Source of the DNA: JADJGC01 sp964617645
Lineage (GTDB): Bacteria; Zixibacteria; MSB-5A5; CAIYYT01
Direction: 5' to 3'
Assembly: GCA_964617645.1 (NCBI GenBank)
Contig: CAZTYE010000007.1
Span: 147,008-211,007, forward strand
Length of the DNA: 64,000 nucleotides
Shown here: positions 25,803-33,869 of the stretch, in pieces
Layout: each line of letters opens with the position of its first letter
Position numbering within the stretch: the stretch's first letter is position 1
The notes under the pieces: generated by a model
The model's database searches: none
Seen by the model: the letters and a program-made list of their open reading frames with translations, nothing else
Told to the model about the DNA's origin: nothing
Translations under genes and position numbers: made by a program

Positions 25803-26828
25803 CTACAGAGCGTAGAGCAGCTTGAATCTCCTGAAGCTGATCAATTCGCGGCGGTCTTCATCGTAAAGCCGGTAATTCATTGCCTTGAAACTGCGCCAAA
25901 ATCCGATCTCCGGAATTTCGCGTTTGCCGACCACGGCTTTGTGGCAGCGCTCGAGATAGTAATTGGGGATTCGTGAATTCAGGTGGTGGATGTGATGGTA
26001 GCCGATATTTCCGGAAAACCACTGCAGCGCGCGCGGTAGTCTATAGAATGAACTGCCCTCCATCGACGCCTTTTCGAAGTCCCATTGATCTGAGTGCTCC
26101 CAGTAAACGCCCTCGAATTGGTGTTGGACGTAAAACAGCCAGATGCCCAGCGACAGCCCGATGAGGATGATTGGAATTTGGATCAACAGATACGTCTTGA
26201 ATCCGAGCGTTAGAGAAACAACGGCAATTATCGCCGCCAGGGCGATATTGGTTCCGATAACGCTCCAAACGTCTTTCTTCGTGGAATTCGGCAAGATCCG
26301 TCGATTCTGGATCAGGAGCACTTGCAGCGGGCCGAGAACGAAGAGCACCAACGGATGACGGTAGAACCGATACCAGGCGCGTTGTCCTTTGGAAGACGCC
26401 AAATACTCGTTGACCGTCATCGTCCAAACGTCGCCGACGCCGCGACGGTCGAGATCTCCGGCCGTCTCATGGTGGTAAGCATGGCGCACTGTCCAGCAAT
26501 GGAAGGGAGTAAACGTAATGACGCCGGTAATCGCGCCCCAGATATTGTTCCAGCGCTTAGACCGCCAGAACGAGCCGTGCCCGCAGTCGTGGAAAATGAT
26601 GAAAATCCGGATCATAAAGCCGGCCGCCAGAACGGCGAGGCCAAGAGTCAGCCAATAGGAAATCTCCAACGAATAGTACATTGCCACCAGAGTGGCACAA
26701 TAAAGGCCGAGCGAATTGGACAATTGCCAGAGGCTGCGCCAGCGCGATGGTTTCTGATAACGGGAGACTATTTTCTGAAGTGTAAAATCTCGTTGCGGTG
26801 TCGAATTCGCCGGCGAGTTTATCGTCAT
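25803..26828 (-). CDS. Membrane fatty-acid desaturase
   Basis: A 341-residue di-iron membrane enzyme that introduces double bonds into acyl chains. The three histidine boxes are visible: HDCGHGSF, HAYHHETAG and HIHHLNSRIPNYY, between four hydrophobic helices. This is the DesA/DesK-like class (PF00487). AGGAG precedes the ATG. It stands alone, and a 271-nt gap upstream separates it from the divergent NAD(P)-binding gene. It is likely used for adjusting membrane fluidity. Confidence 0.93.
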   Translation of the reverse strand: MTINSPANSTPQRDFTLQKIVSRYQKPSRWRSLWQLSNSLGLYCATLVAMYYSLEISYWLTLGLAVLAAGFMIRIFIIFHDCGHGSFWRSKRWNNIWGAITGVITFTPFHCWTVRHAYHHETAGDLDRRGVGDVWTMTVNEYLASSKGQRAWYRFYRHPLVLFVLGPLQVLLIQNRRILPNSTKKDVWSVIGTNIALAAIIAVVSLTLGFKTYLLIQIPIILIGLSLGIWLFYVQHQFEGVYWEHSDQWDFEKASMEGSSFYRLPRALQWFSGNIGYHHIHHLNSRIPNYYLERCHKAVVGKREIPEIGFWRSFKAMNYRLYDEDRRELISFRRFKLLYAL

Positions 26829-27064
26829 GAAGGACTCCTACGGTCAAGGGTTACACGGACATTTGGTCGCCGCGAATCTTTGACAAGTATTCGCCAATTA
26901 GTTTCGGCGCCGGCGTCGAGCACCGGAACGAATGCGGCAAGCGAAGTAACGTAACACTTAAAGCGATATGCAAGCGAATTGAGCAGCCAGGTCAAAAAGA
27001 TTTCGCAGTTATTGCGCTGCTGCAATGTCCGGTGCCTTTTTCGTCAATGGCTTCGAAAATCGAC

Positions 27065-27093
27065 TTGGCTTATCGATTTATCTTGTTTATTGA
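27065..27093 (+). promoter_or_regulatory. Possible promoter placing transcription start at the GTG start codon
   Basis: TTGGCT, a 17-nt spacer and TATTGA (27088-27093). The predicted transcription start (about 27100) coincides with the GTG start codon and no ribosome-binding site is seen. The rest of the 26829-27064 gap shows no gene. Confidence 0.4.
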
Positions 27094-27099
27094 TATCGT

Positions 27100-27783
27100 G
27101 TGGAAAATCGACCACCTCGCACGGCCCTTCTGATCGGCGCTACCGGGATGCTCGGACAAGAGTGTTTGCGCCAACTTCTCTCGAGCGACAGCTATTCGCG
27201 CGTCGTCGTAGTCGCTCGCAAAGCGGTAGCGGCGAATCATGCCAAACTGGCTGAAGTAATCGTCGACTTCGACCGGCTCGAACAACATTCGGCCAATATC
27301 GGTGCCGACCATGTGTTCTGTTGTCTCGGGACGACGATTCGCCATGCCGGATCGAAAGAAGCTTTTCGTCGGATCGATCACGACTACCCGCTCAGCATCG
27401 CCGGCGTCGCCTTGAGAAATGGAGCCACAAAGTACATTTTAGTCTCATCGATCGGTGCGGCGCCACAATCGCGATTCTGGTACTTGCGAGTGAAAGGGCA
27501 ACTGGAGCAGGATTTGGCCGGACTGGGGTATCACGCCGTCCATTGCCTGAGACCGTCATGGCTTGACGGTGATCGCGCGCACAAGCGGGTCCGCGAAGAA
27601 TTTGGCATCGGTTTTACCCGAGCGATTAGTTTCTTGCTCGTCGGCCCGTGGCGAAAGTACCGGGTTATCAAAGCCGCGGAGGTTGCCCGCGCGATGATCG
27701 TGTTGGCACAATCTGACCTTTCCGGCTTTCATACGCATGAATCCGATCGGTTGGTCGAAATAGCGCGAACGGGACAACCTTGA
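27100..27783 (+). CDS. NAD(P)-binding Rossmann protein, HTATIP2/YraR-like atypical SDR
   Basis: A 227-residue protein with the dinucleotide motif LLIGATGMLGQECLRQLL, a VFCCLGTTIRHAGSKEAFR segment and VSSIGAAPQSRFWYLRVKG, where the Tyr-x3-Lys pair lies. This pattern is that of TIP30/HTATIP2-like and YraR-like oxidoreductases of unknown substrate. The start is GTG 27100 and may be leaderless. exoIII follows 20 nt after the stop. Confidence 0.87.
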   Translation: MENRPPRTALLIGATGMLGQECLRQLLSSDSYSRVVVVARKAVAANHAKLAEVIVDFDRLEQHSANIGADHVFCCLGTTIRHAGSKEAFRRIDHDYPLSIAGVALRNGATKYILVSSIGAAPQSRFWYLRVKGQLEQDLAGLGYHAVHCLRPSWLDGDRAHKRVREEFGIGFTRAISFLLVGPWRKYRVIKAAEVARAMIVLAQSDLSGFHTHESDRLVEIARTGQP

Positions 27784-27803
27784 TTTATGGTTGACAAAAG
27801 TCT

Positions 27804-28601
27804 ATGATGGTGGGCATGAAAACGATCAAACTTATCTCATGGAATGTCAACGGCATCCGGGCCGCAGCCAAGAAAGGTTTCCGCGACTGGTTTGACGCCA
27901 CCGGCGCGGACATCATCTGCCTGCAGGAGACCAAAGCGTCACCGGAGCAACTGTCGGCGGAGCTAACGAACATCGACGGCTTCTCCGCGCACTTCTCCTC
28001 GTCGGTCGTCAAGAAGGGTTACAGCGGCGTCGTAACATACACCAAACTCAAGCCCAAGAACGTGACGCACGGTATGGGCGTTGCCCGTTTCGATAACGAA
28101 GGACGAATTGTCGCCACGGAGTTCGACGACTTTACGCTCTTCAACGTCTATTTCCCGAACGGCAAGCAATCAAAAGAGCGACTGGCATACAAGATGGATT
28201 TCTACGAAGCGTTCCAGACTCACATCGTTGCGCTCAGGAACGCAGGGAAGAGCGTAATCATCTGCGGCGACGTCAACACCGCTCACAAAGAGATCGATCT
28301 GGCGCGACCAAAGGAGAACATCAAAGTCTCCGGTTTCCTTCCCGAGGAATGCGCTTGGATCGATCGCTTTCTCGCCGCTGGATTTGTCGACACATTTCGA
28401 AAGTTCAATTCCGAACCGGGACACTATACGTGGTGGGACACGATGACTCGGGCCCGGGAACGCAATGTCGGCTGGAGAATCGACTATTTCTATGTGAGCG
28501 AAGACATCGCCTCCCGGGTCAAAGGCGCGTCAATTTCTCCCGACGTCATGGGCTCCGACCACTGTCCTATCGGCCTTGAGCTTTCGATTACTGGCAAGTA
28601 G
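27804..28601 (+). CDS. xth: Exodeoxyribonuclease III (AP endonuclease)
   Basis: Cleaves DNA 5' to abasic sites and degrades 3' ends in base-excision repair. The 265-residue protein shows ISWNVNGIRAA, LQETKAS (metal Glu), NVYFPNG, GDVNTAHKEIDLARP and the closing GSDHCPIGLEL, all the EEP-family catalytic motifs. Three in-frame ATGs (27804, 27807, 27816) compete; 27816 gives the usual MKTIKLISWNVNG N-terminus, so the true start may be 12 nt later. Confidence 0.94.
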   Translation: MMVGMKTIKLISWNVNGIRAAAKKGFRDWFDATGADIICLQETKASPEQLSAELTNIDGFSAHFSSSVVKKGYSGVVTYTKLKPKNVTHGMGVARFDNEGRIVATEFDDFTLFNVYFPNGKQSKERLAYKMDFYEAFQTHIVALRNAGKSVIICGDVNTAHKEIDLARPKENIKVSGFLPEECAWIDRFLAAGFVDTFRKFNSEPGHYTWWDTMTRARERNVGWRIDYFYVSEDIASRVKGASISPDVMGSDHCPIGLELSITGK

Positions 28602-28633
28602 TCAATCACGGCAATAGTTGTGAAAGGAATGTC

Positions 28634-29044
28634 ATGAAGACTGATCGTCTCATCCCATACGCGTATTTGCTGCTGCGGGTCGTCGCCGGGCTGATGTTCT
28701 TTCAGGCAGGGGCCATGAAGATATTCGCCTGGTACGGCGGTATGCCGGGAACCGAGCCCGGGACTACCGCTTCATTGACGACGCAGGTCGGATTTGGCGG
28801 GCTGCTGGAAGTTGTCGGCGGTATTCTTATCATGCTCGGGCTTGGCACGCGTCTTACGGCGTTTGTCCTTTCCGGTATGATGGCCGTAGCCTACTGGCAG
28901 TTTCACGCGCCCGGAGGTACCTGGCCGGTCCAAAATCAAGGCGTGGCGGCGGCGCTCTACAGCTTTCTATATCTCTACATGTCCGTCCGCGGCGGTGGGG
29001 AACTCAGCATCGATGCCCTAATTCGCAAGTGGCGAGCAAGTTAA
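28634..29044 (+). CDS. DoxX-family membrane protein
   Basis: A 136-residue protein with four hydrophobic helices and the DoxX layout (LLLRVVAGLMFFQAGAMKI, then GGLLEVVGGILIMLGLGTRL). DoxX proteins are poorly characterised inner-membrane proteins linked to redox metabolism. AAAGGA precedes the ATG. It ends convergently with the ApbE gene, the two stop codons overlapping by 4 nt. Confidence 0.88.
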   Translation: MKTDRLIPYAYLLLRVVAGLMFFQAGAMKIFAWYGGMPGTEPGTTASLTTQVGFGGLLEVVGGILIMLGLGTRLTAFVLSGMMAVAYWQFHAPGGTWPVQNQGVAAALYSFLYLYMSVRGGGELSIDALIRKWRAS

Positions 29045-29958
29045 TCGCGCAGGCAGAGGTGAACCACGTTCTGCGCGTTGAGGAACTCTTCCGCTTGCGC
29101 GCCGTGCAGCAGCGCCAGCGTGGAGAGAAATCCAGCTTCGACGCAGTAATCGGCGACCACAGTTACGGATCGGGGTGCGTCAGCCACGGGCCAGCCCGTG
29201 AGGGGATTGAGGATGTGTCCCAGCCTGGCGCCGTTGACGATGCAATAGCGGTGGGAGTTGCCGCTTGTAGCTGCCGCTCCATGTCCGAGTTCGAAAATTC
29301 CGGCGCTATCTTCGCTTGCCGACGGATTCTCGACGCCGATAGACCATGGGGATTCTATGTCCGAAGCCGCAATCGCGCGGATGTCGCCGCCGAAATTGAC
29401 CATCAATGAATAGCCGCTTGCGTCGAAAAGCATCTGCGCTACGCGGTCGACCGCGTATTCCTTTCCCAGCCCCCCGAGGTCGATCTGCATATGAGGTTCA
29501 AGTCGAAGACTCTTGCCATCAAACTTCGCGCGGGACCAGCCGACCAACTTCAGCAGGCGTGAAATCAACTCCGAATCCGGCTGAACCTCTCGACCATCAA
29601 ACGTCCACGCCCGGCGCAGCACCCCCGAAGTAATGTCAAACATCCCACTTGACAGCGCGTGACAACGCGAAGCATAATCGATCAACTGAGAACTTTCGTC
29701 GTCCAGCTCGACTGTCGCGCCGGCTGCGCTGTTGATGCGGTGGACGATGTTGTCAGTGCGGTATCGAGAGTACTTCCGCTCGATCCGCATCGCTTCAGTG
29801 AAGGCAAGTGAAGCCAGTGTCTCGGCCTCACTTGCCGTCCTGCAACGTATCAGCACTTCGCACGGCGCTGACATTGCCGTGAAGGAGATTCGCCAGTGCG
29901 TCGCGGCACGACTTAGCTCCGGTCCCGGCCGCGAATTAGAAATCACGAGTGAATCCAA
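29041..29958 (-). CDS. ApbE-family FAD:protein FMN transferase, divergent subtype
   Basis: ApbE enzymes attach FMN to Thr/Ser of exported proteins using FAD and Mg2+. The 305-residue protein keeps the fold motifs: IDLGGLGKEYAVDRVAQML, MVNFGGDIRA, TSGNSHRY, HILNPLTGWPV and SVTVVA. In the C-terminal metal motif, where the family has A-D-A-L-x-T, this protein reads A-G-F-L-S-T (Gly276, Thr280), so the usual Asp ligand is absent. No signal peptide is obvious. The start overlaps the DUF3570 gene by 23 nt. Either it is a dedicated subtype for this operon or an altered activity. Confidence 0.88.
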   Translation of the reverse strand: MDSLVISNSRPGPELSRAATHWRISFTAMSAPCEVLIRCRTASEAETLASLAFTEAMRIERKYSRYRTDNIVHRINSAAGATVELDDESSQLIDYASRCHALSSGMFDITSGVLRRAWTFDGREVQPDSELISRLLKLVGWSRAKFDGKSLRLEPHMQIDLGGLGKEYAVDRVAQMLFDASGYSLMVNFGGDIRAIAASDIESPWSIGVENPSASEDSAGIFELGHGAAATSGNSHRYCIVNGARLGHILNPLTGWPVADAPRSVTVVADYCVEAGFLSTLALLHGAQAEEFLNAQNVVHLCLRD

Positions 29959-31234
29959 CTCGGAGCATTAAGGCGTCGAGACCCGGAAAAACTTCTAAGC
30001 CGCGTAGCGAGGCAGGCAGTTCCGGCGGACTGCGATCCCCAAACTGCCTGTAGTATTCAGCCGAGAAGCGAACTTGCAGCTTCTCTCCGATCGGAATGCC
30101 AAGATCAAGGCCCGTGGTTAGGGCGGTAAACGTCCCGAGGCGACTGTCGGCCGATGCATGAAGGGGCAGCGCTTCGCCGGCCACTACGAAGTATCGGAAA
30201 AAGTCAGCTTGCGACTGCCGATAGTAGCGCACGTGTGGTCGCAGCGATCTGCGATTTGCGAGCAGTTTCAGATAGGAAAGTTCGACTGTATTCGATCGTA
30301 TTCCCCAGTTGTCCCAGAACCGCCGGTAGGATACGTCGACTACGTCGCCACCGAGGTGACGACGTAGTTCCGCGAACAGTGCATGACCGGTGCGGTGCTC
30401 CGGTCGGCTTTCAAAGAGATAGCCCACTGGTGCGCCGGGATCCGCGGAGTTCTCGCCATTGATCACGCTAATGATCTTGTAGGGATCGTTCAGGTAACCG
30501 CTCGATCTCGATAGCGAGTAGTTTAGACGAAACAGCGTTTGACGGTTTATGACCTGTGTGACGCCGCCGACGAAATCGAGTACATTCTTGCCCTTACCGG
30601 GTCCGGTGCCGCCTTCGTCTTCATCATCGTTGCTACCTTCATGGTCTTCGACCGCAACCGGCATTTCGACAAGCGGGATCGGCGCGCCGCCTTCCGGTGA
30701 AACGAGATCATGTGAATAGGCAACTGATAGTCCAATGGTCGTGTTGTGCCTGAACAAATCGCGGGTGATACCGCCGTTGAAGCCCAACGACGAATAGTCA
30801 TGCTCGCCGGAGGCGTGCCCGCCAAGGCTGAAGCTTGTTACGCGATCAAGCGGCAATGTCAGCGAAGCATCACCGGCGACGCGAGAATCTCTGAAGACTC
30901 CGTTCAGTGGAAGTTCCCCGGCGGGCACCACATATGCCCCGCGTCGCGAAGGGCTCGTGAATGTTTGTGGCCGCGCCGATGGCAACGCACCGTTTGGCGT
31001 CGGGCCGGTTAAGCCGTCGAGCGTGAGTTTAAGCGACAATCGCAAGTCGTTCTTGAACAGCTTTTGAATTCCGACGACTCCCTCGCCTGCCGTTACTCGA
31101 TGGCGTTCCGAGTACAGGAGCAGCGAGGACTCGACGCGGCTGCTCTGGCCGTGGGCCACACCGGTTGCACCCACCAAGGCAGCGGTGATTGTCGTCAGAG
31201 CGCCGCGTATCGAAACCGGTTTCTTCAATTGCAC
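29936..31234 (-). CDS. DUF3570-family predicted outer-membrane beta-barrel
   Basis: A 432-residue protein with a signal peptide (cleavage after VAHGQ) and repeating amphipathic strands ending in a barrel-like C-terminal Phe (LRVGFTRDF). It matches my recollection of DUF3570: early ESSLLLYSERHRVTAGEGVV, then SYRRFWDNWGIRSNTVELSY and HVRYYRQSQADFF. An acidic, glycine-rich loop (EDHEGSNDDEDEGGTGPGKG) interrupts it. Function unknown. It overlaps the lipoprotein gene by 10 nt and the ApbE gene by 23 nt, so these proteins are made together. Confidence 0.87.
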   Translation of the reverse strand: MQLKKPVSIRGALTTITAALVGATGVAHGQSSRVESSLLLYSERHRVTAGEGVVGIQKLFKNDLRLSLKLTLDGLTGPTPNGALPSARPQTFTSPSRRGAYVVPAGELPLNGVFRDSRVAGDASLTLPLDRVTSFSLGGHASGEHDYSSLGFNGGITRDLFRHNTTIGLSVAYSHDLVSPEGGAPIPLVEMPVAVEDHEGSNDDEDEGGTGPGKGKNVLDFVGGVTQVINRQTLFRLNYSLSRSSGYLNDPYKIISVINGENSADPGAPVGYLFESRPEHRTGHALFAELRRHLGGDVVDVSYRRFWDNWGIRSNTVELSYLKLLANRRSLRPHVRYYRQSQADFFRYFVVAGEALPLHASADSRLGTFTALTTGLDLGIPIGEKLQVRFSAEYYRQFGDRSPPELPASLRGLEVFPGLDALMLRVGFTRDF

Positions 31235-31458
31235 CCGCAGCCTCCGCCGCCAAAGCCTCGTCCGCCGCTGGATGCCTCCTTGCTAAAATAGATGTGGTCG
31301 TCGATTCCTTGGTCGATACCCCGGTGATCGAATTGCATTTCCGGCCTGGCCAGGATATCACGCTCCCAGACTTCGGCGCCCATGGAACCGCAACTGGAGA
31401 TGAGCATCGCCGAAAAGATCAACAGAAGGATGAGCAGGCAAATTCGTGCGATTTTCAT
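31225..31458 (-). CDS. DUF4266-family small lipoprotein with Gly-rich CGCN tail
   Basis: A 77-residue protein: a signal peptide with lipobox LISSC (Cys23), a conserved WERDILARPEM segment, DDHIYFSKEASSGG, then a glycine run ending GGGGCGCN (Cys74, Cys76). This agrees with the DUF4266 family as I know it. The paired C-terminal cysteines are the only non-lipid cysteines in the mature protein and are the obvious candidate for metal, disulfide or cofactor attachment. It overlaps the thioredoxin gene by 4 nt (ATGA). Confidence 0.87.
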   Translation of the reverse strand: MKIARICLLILLLIFSAMLISSCGSMGAEVWERDILARPEMQFDHRGIDQGIDDHIYFSKEASSGGRGFGGGGCGCN

Positions 31459-31961
31459 TTCTTCTTCGACTCCTCAATCGCATTGCGGATCAGCGACGCA
31501 ATGGCAATGGTGTCTTTGCCGACGAATCCGCGATGTGAATCGCGCAGCCTTCCATCGGGGCCAAATACGAACGATGAGGGCATCGCCTCCAATTCGAAGC
31601 GTTTAGCCAGTTGGCCGGTTGAGTCATAGACTATCGGAAAGGTCGCGCCCATCTCTGCCGCGAATTTCCGCGCCATCGCAACGTCTTTGTCAACGCTGAT
31701 CGCGATGATTTGAAGATTCTGATCGCGGAGACGTTCCTGCAGCCGCACCATCCACGGAAAAGACAACCGACAAGGAGCGCACCACGACGCCCAGAAATCG
31801 ACGTACACGATCTTGCTGTCGACTACCGTCGAATCAGCAAGCGCCGGCCTGAGCGGAGCGAGCGAAATTCGTGGTTTTTCAGCGTGGAGAGAAGGGACAA
31901 GCGATGAACTGCAAAGCCAACCGCCTATCGCCAGGAGCAGCACAGACGAACGTGACAACAT
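31455..31961 (-). CDS. TlpA/ResA-like exported thioredoxin
   Basis: A 168-residue periplasmic thiol-disulfide protein with an N-terminal signal or anchor (SSVLLLAIGGWL), the active site WCAPC (Cys61, Cys64), the TlpA-type DFWASWCAPCRLSFPWM, and a cis-Pro loop (AMPSSFVFG). The frame stays open to 32171, but ATG 31961 gives the family N-terminus and has GAGG before it. As first gene of the DUF4266-DUF3570-ApbE operon it probably keeps cysteines of a partner reduced, with the CGCN lipoprotein the natural client (inference). Confidence 0.92.
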   Translation of the reverse strand: MLSRSSVLLLAIGGWLCSSSLVPSLHAEKPRISLAPLRPALADSTVVDSKIVYVDFWASWCAPCRLSFPWMVRLQERLRDQNLQIIAISVDKDVAMARKFAAEMGATFPIVYDSTGQLAKRFELEAMPSSFVFGPDGRLRDSHRGFVGKDTIAIASLIRNAIEESKKK

Positions 31962-31979
31962 GGCGACCTCGCGCACACA

Positions 31980-32008
31980 AGAGTATTCGAAACCTATGCC
32001 ACAGCCAA
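31980..32008 (-). promoter_or_regulatory. Predicted promoter for the thioredoxin-DUF4266-DUF3570-ApbE operon
   Basis: On the minus strand TTGGCT (32008-32003), a 17-nt spacer and TACTCT (31985-31980). Transcription would begin about 12 nt before the start codon. Confidence 0.45.
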
Positions 32009-32113
32009 TGCCGAGGCGATTCACTTTAGCAAATTCTCGTCTTTCAACAATCGAGAGGAACAGATGTTCCAGCTTTTGACTCTTCACCGGAGAAATTCCA
32101 AAACTGGACTCAT

Positions 32114-32647
32114 TTGGTGCACTTACAGTTGGCTGCCGGATTACAAATATTGCGCTCTTCTTTGAGAGCAATCTGGCGATTGACTGCAGCTATACGTATC
32201 TTCTCATCAGTGGGAATTTATGTCACGCTCTTCTTCACCGCGCTCATTTCGGCGACCATCGTGCCATTATCGTCTGAGGTTATCTTTGCGACGGTTATCG
32301 CCCTCGGGTATGATCCGGTGTTGACGATTGTCGTCGCCGGCGTAGGGAATTGTTTGGGTGTTACAACGAATTATGTTCTTGGGCTTACCGGCATCGCTTG
32401 GTTGATCGAAAGGTGGTTCAAATTCGACCGCGCGCGTCTTGAGACTTTTGCTCAAAACCACAGGCGCTATGGGATGTGGTTTATGCTTGCATCATGGCTT
32501 CCGGTCATTGGCGATCCGATCACGATCTATGCCGGAATCGTCCGTTATCCTTTCTGGAAGTTCGCGGCTTACGTCTATTCAACGCGCATCGCCCGCTATG
32601 TCGTAATTTACTTCATCATCGTCGAGTACCATCGCCTGCGCAGTTGA
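32114..32647 (+). CDS. YqaA-like VTT-domain (SNARE-associated type) membrane protein
   Basis: A 177-residue inner-membrane protein with the VTT/YqaA pattern: TALISATIVPLSSEVIFATV, a GNCLGVTTNYVLG glycine-rich segment and MLASWLPVIGDPITIYAGI. YqaA/DedA relatives are implicated in lipid-carrier transport or envelope homeostasis. The start is unclear. The frame opens with TTG 32114 and then GTG, has no ATG before the conserved core and no clear ribosome-binding site, so the N-terminus should be treated as tentative. Confidence 0.78.
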   Translation: MVHLQLAAGLQILRSSLRAIWRLTAAIRIFSSVGIYVTLFFTALISATIVPLSSEVIFATVIALGYDPVLTIVVAGVGNCLGVTTNYVLGLTGIAWLIERWFKFDRARLETFAQNHRRYGMWFMLASWLPVIGDPITIYAGIVRYPFWKFAAYVYSTRIARYVVIYFIIVEYHRLRS

Positions 32648-32781
32648 TGCAACATGTTAAACGACAATGATATACGACTCGTCTTTAGAGCATTGAATGA
32701 AGAATGCCCAATTCAACAGGCCGATTGTTTTAGTTGACTCAATCTTGCATGGCGGGTATCTACTCGCCAGCGAGGAGTGCC

Positions 32782-33234
32782 ATGCGGCTGGTATTGCAGC
32801 GGGTGAAATGGGCGCGGGTGAAAGTACAGAATCAGGTCGTTGGCGCTATCGATAATGGCCTGATGGTGTTGATTGGTGCTACGCACCCAGATTCCGAACA
32901 TGACGCGGAGATACTCGCCGAGCGAACTTTGAACCTGCGCGTTTTCGAAGATGATCAGGATAAGATGAACCTTTCACTGCTTGACCGCGGCGGGCAGGTA
33001 CTGGTGGTCAGTCAGTTCACGCTGTACGCTGATACGCGTAAGGGACGTCGACCTTCGTTTACCGACGCGATGGAACCGAAGCGAGCCGAAGAGTTGTACC
33101 AACATTATATGGGCGCGCTGCGAAGCGCCGGTGTGACGGTCGCCAGCGGTACGTTCGGGGCGCATATGGATGTCGAACTTTGTAATTCGGGTCCGGTGAC
33201 GATCATTCTCAATTCCGAAGAGAAGCGATCATGA
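32782..33234 (+). CDS. dtd: D-aminoacyl-tRNA deacylase
   Basis: Removes D-amino acids (and Gly from tRNA-Ala) mis-charged onto tRNAs. The 150-residue protein starts MRLVLQRVKWARVKV and has the two active-site motifs, SQFTLYADTRKGRRPSF and NSGPVTIIL (Gly-cisPro type). ATG 32782 has GAGGAG before it; the longer frame from 32734 is not supported. Its stop overlaps the next start by 4 nt. First gene of a long coupled operon. Confidence 0.95.
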   Translation: MRLVLQRVKWARVKVQNQVVGAIDNGLMVLIGATHPDSEHDAEILAERTLNLRVFEDDQDKMNLSLLDRGGQVLVVSQFTLYADTRKGRRPSFTDAMEPKRAEELYQHYMGALRSAGVTVASGTFGAHMDVELCNSGPVTIILNSEEKRS

Positions 33235-33869
33235 GTGGAATGACAGTGGATAGAAGATTCGTTCTCGACGTCAACGAACAAGTACGTGCCAAGGTGCGCG
33301 CGCTGCTGGGCGACTCCGCAATCACGCTGGCAAGTGGCTCACCGCGGCGCCTGCAAATACTGCAACTTGCGGGAGTGCGTTGCCGGGTCTCAGTGCCGGA
33401 TATCGACGAGACGGTAACCGACGACGTTGATCCGCGGCTGTATGCGCTAAAACTGGCGGAGCGAAAGCTCGAATCAATCCCCGCTAACGGGTCCGTGACC
33501 GTTGCAGCCGATACTATCGTCGTCCTAAACAATCGCATTTTGGGCAAGCCGGTTGACAAGGCGGATGCCTACCGGATTTTGCGCACGCTCTCGGGGCATC
33601 GTCATTATGTGCTTACTGCGCTGGCCGTGCGTGACGAAACGGGTCGCATTCTGGTCGACGGCGAAGTCAGCTTCGTCACTTTTCACACTTTGTCGGATGA
33701 GGCGATTCGCGGCTACATCGCTTCCGGTGAGCCGATGGACAAAGCTGGCGCCTACGGAATTCAGGGAATGGGTGAACTTCTGGTATCGAACCTCGAGGGA
33801 AGTCTGCACAACGTAATCGGTTTCCCGATCGACTTGTTTGTTCGGCTGTTGTCGGAGTTGCGGCAATGA
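33231..33869 (+). CDS. maf: Maf-family nucleoside triphosphate pyrophosphatase
   Basis: Maf proteins hydrolyse non-canonical or excess nucleoside triphosphates to monophosphates. The 212-residue protein has LASGSPRRLQILQLAGV, the VAADTIVVL metal-binding motif, GKPVDKADAYRILRTLSG and DKAGAYGIQGMG. The N-terminus is about 25 residues longer than minimal Maf. It overlaps dtd and the RodZ-like gene by 4 nt each. Confidence 0.95.
   Translation: MSGMTVDRRFVLDVNEQVRAKVRALLGDSAITLASGSPRRLQILQLAGVRCRVSVPDIDETVTDDVDPRLYALKLAERKLESIPANGSVTVAADTIVVLNNRILGKPVDKADAYRILRTLSGHRHYVLTALAVRDETGRILVDGEVSFVTFHTLSDEAIRGYIASGEPMDKAGAYGIQGMGELLVSNLEGSLHNVIGFPIDLFVRLLSELRQ

Noticed and set aside
27791..27796. TTGACA as a promoter for exonuclease III
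   Set aside because: It is only 8 nt before the start codon; any -10 box would fall inside the gene and none is seen.
31154..31166. GATG sequence in the DUF3570 protein as an ApbE flavinylation site
   Set aside because: It lies in the signal peptide (VGATGVAHG), which is removed, and lacks the upstream Asp and the final Ser/Thr of known target motifs.
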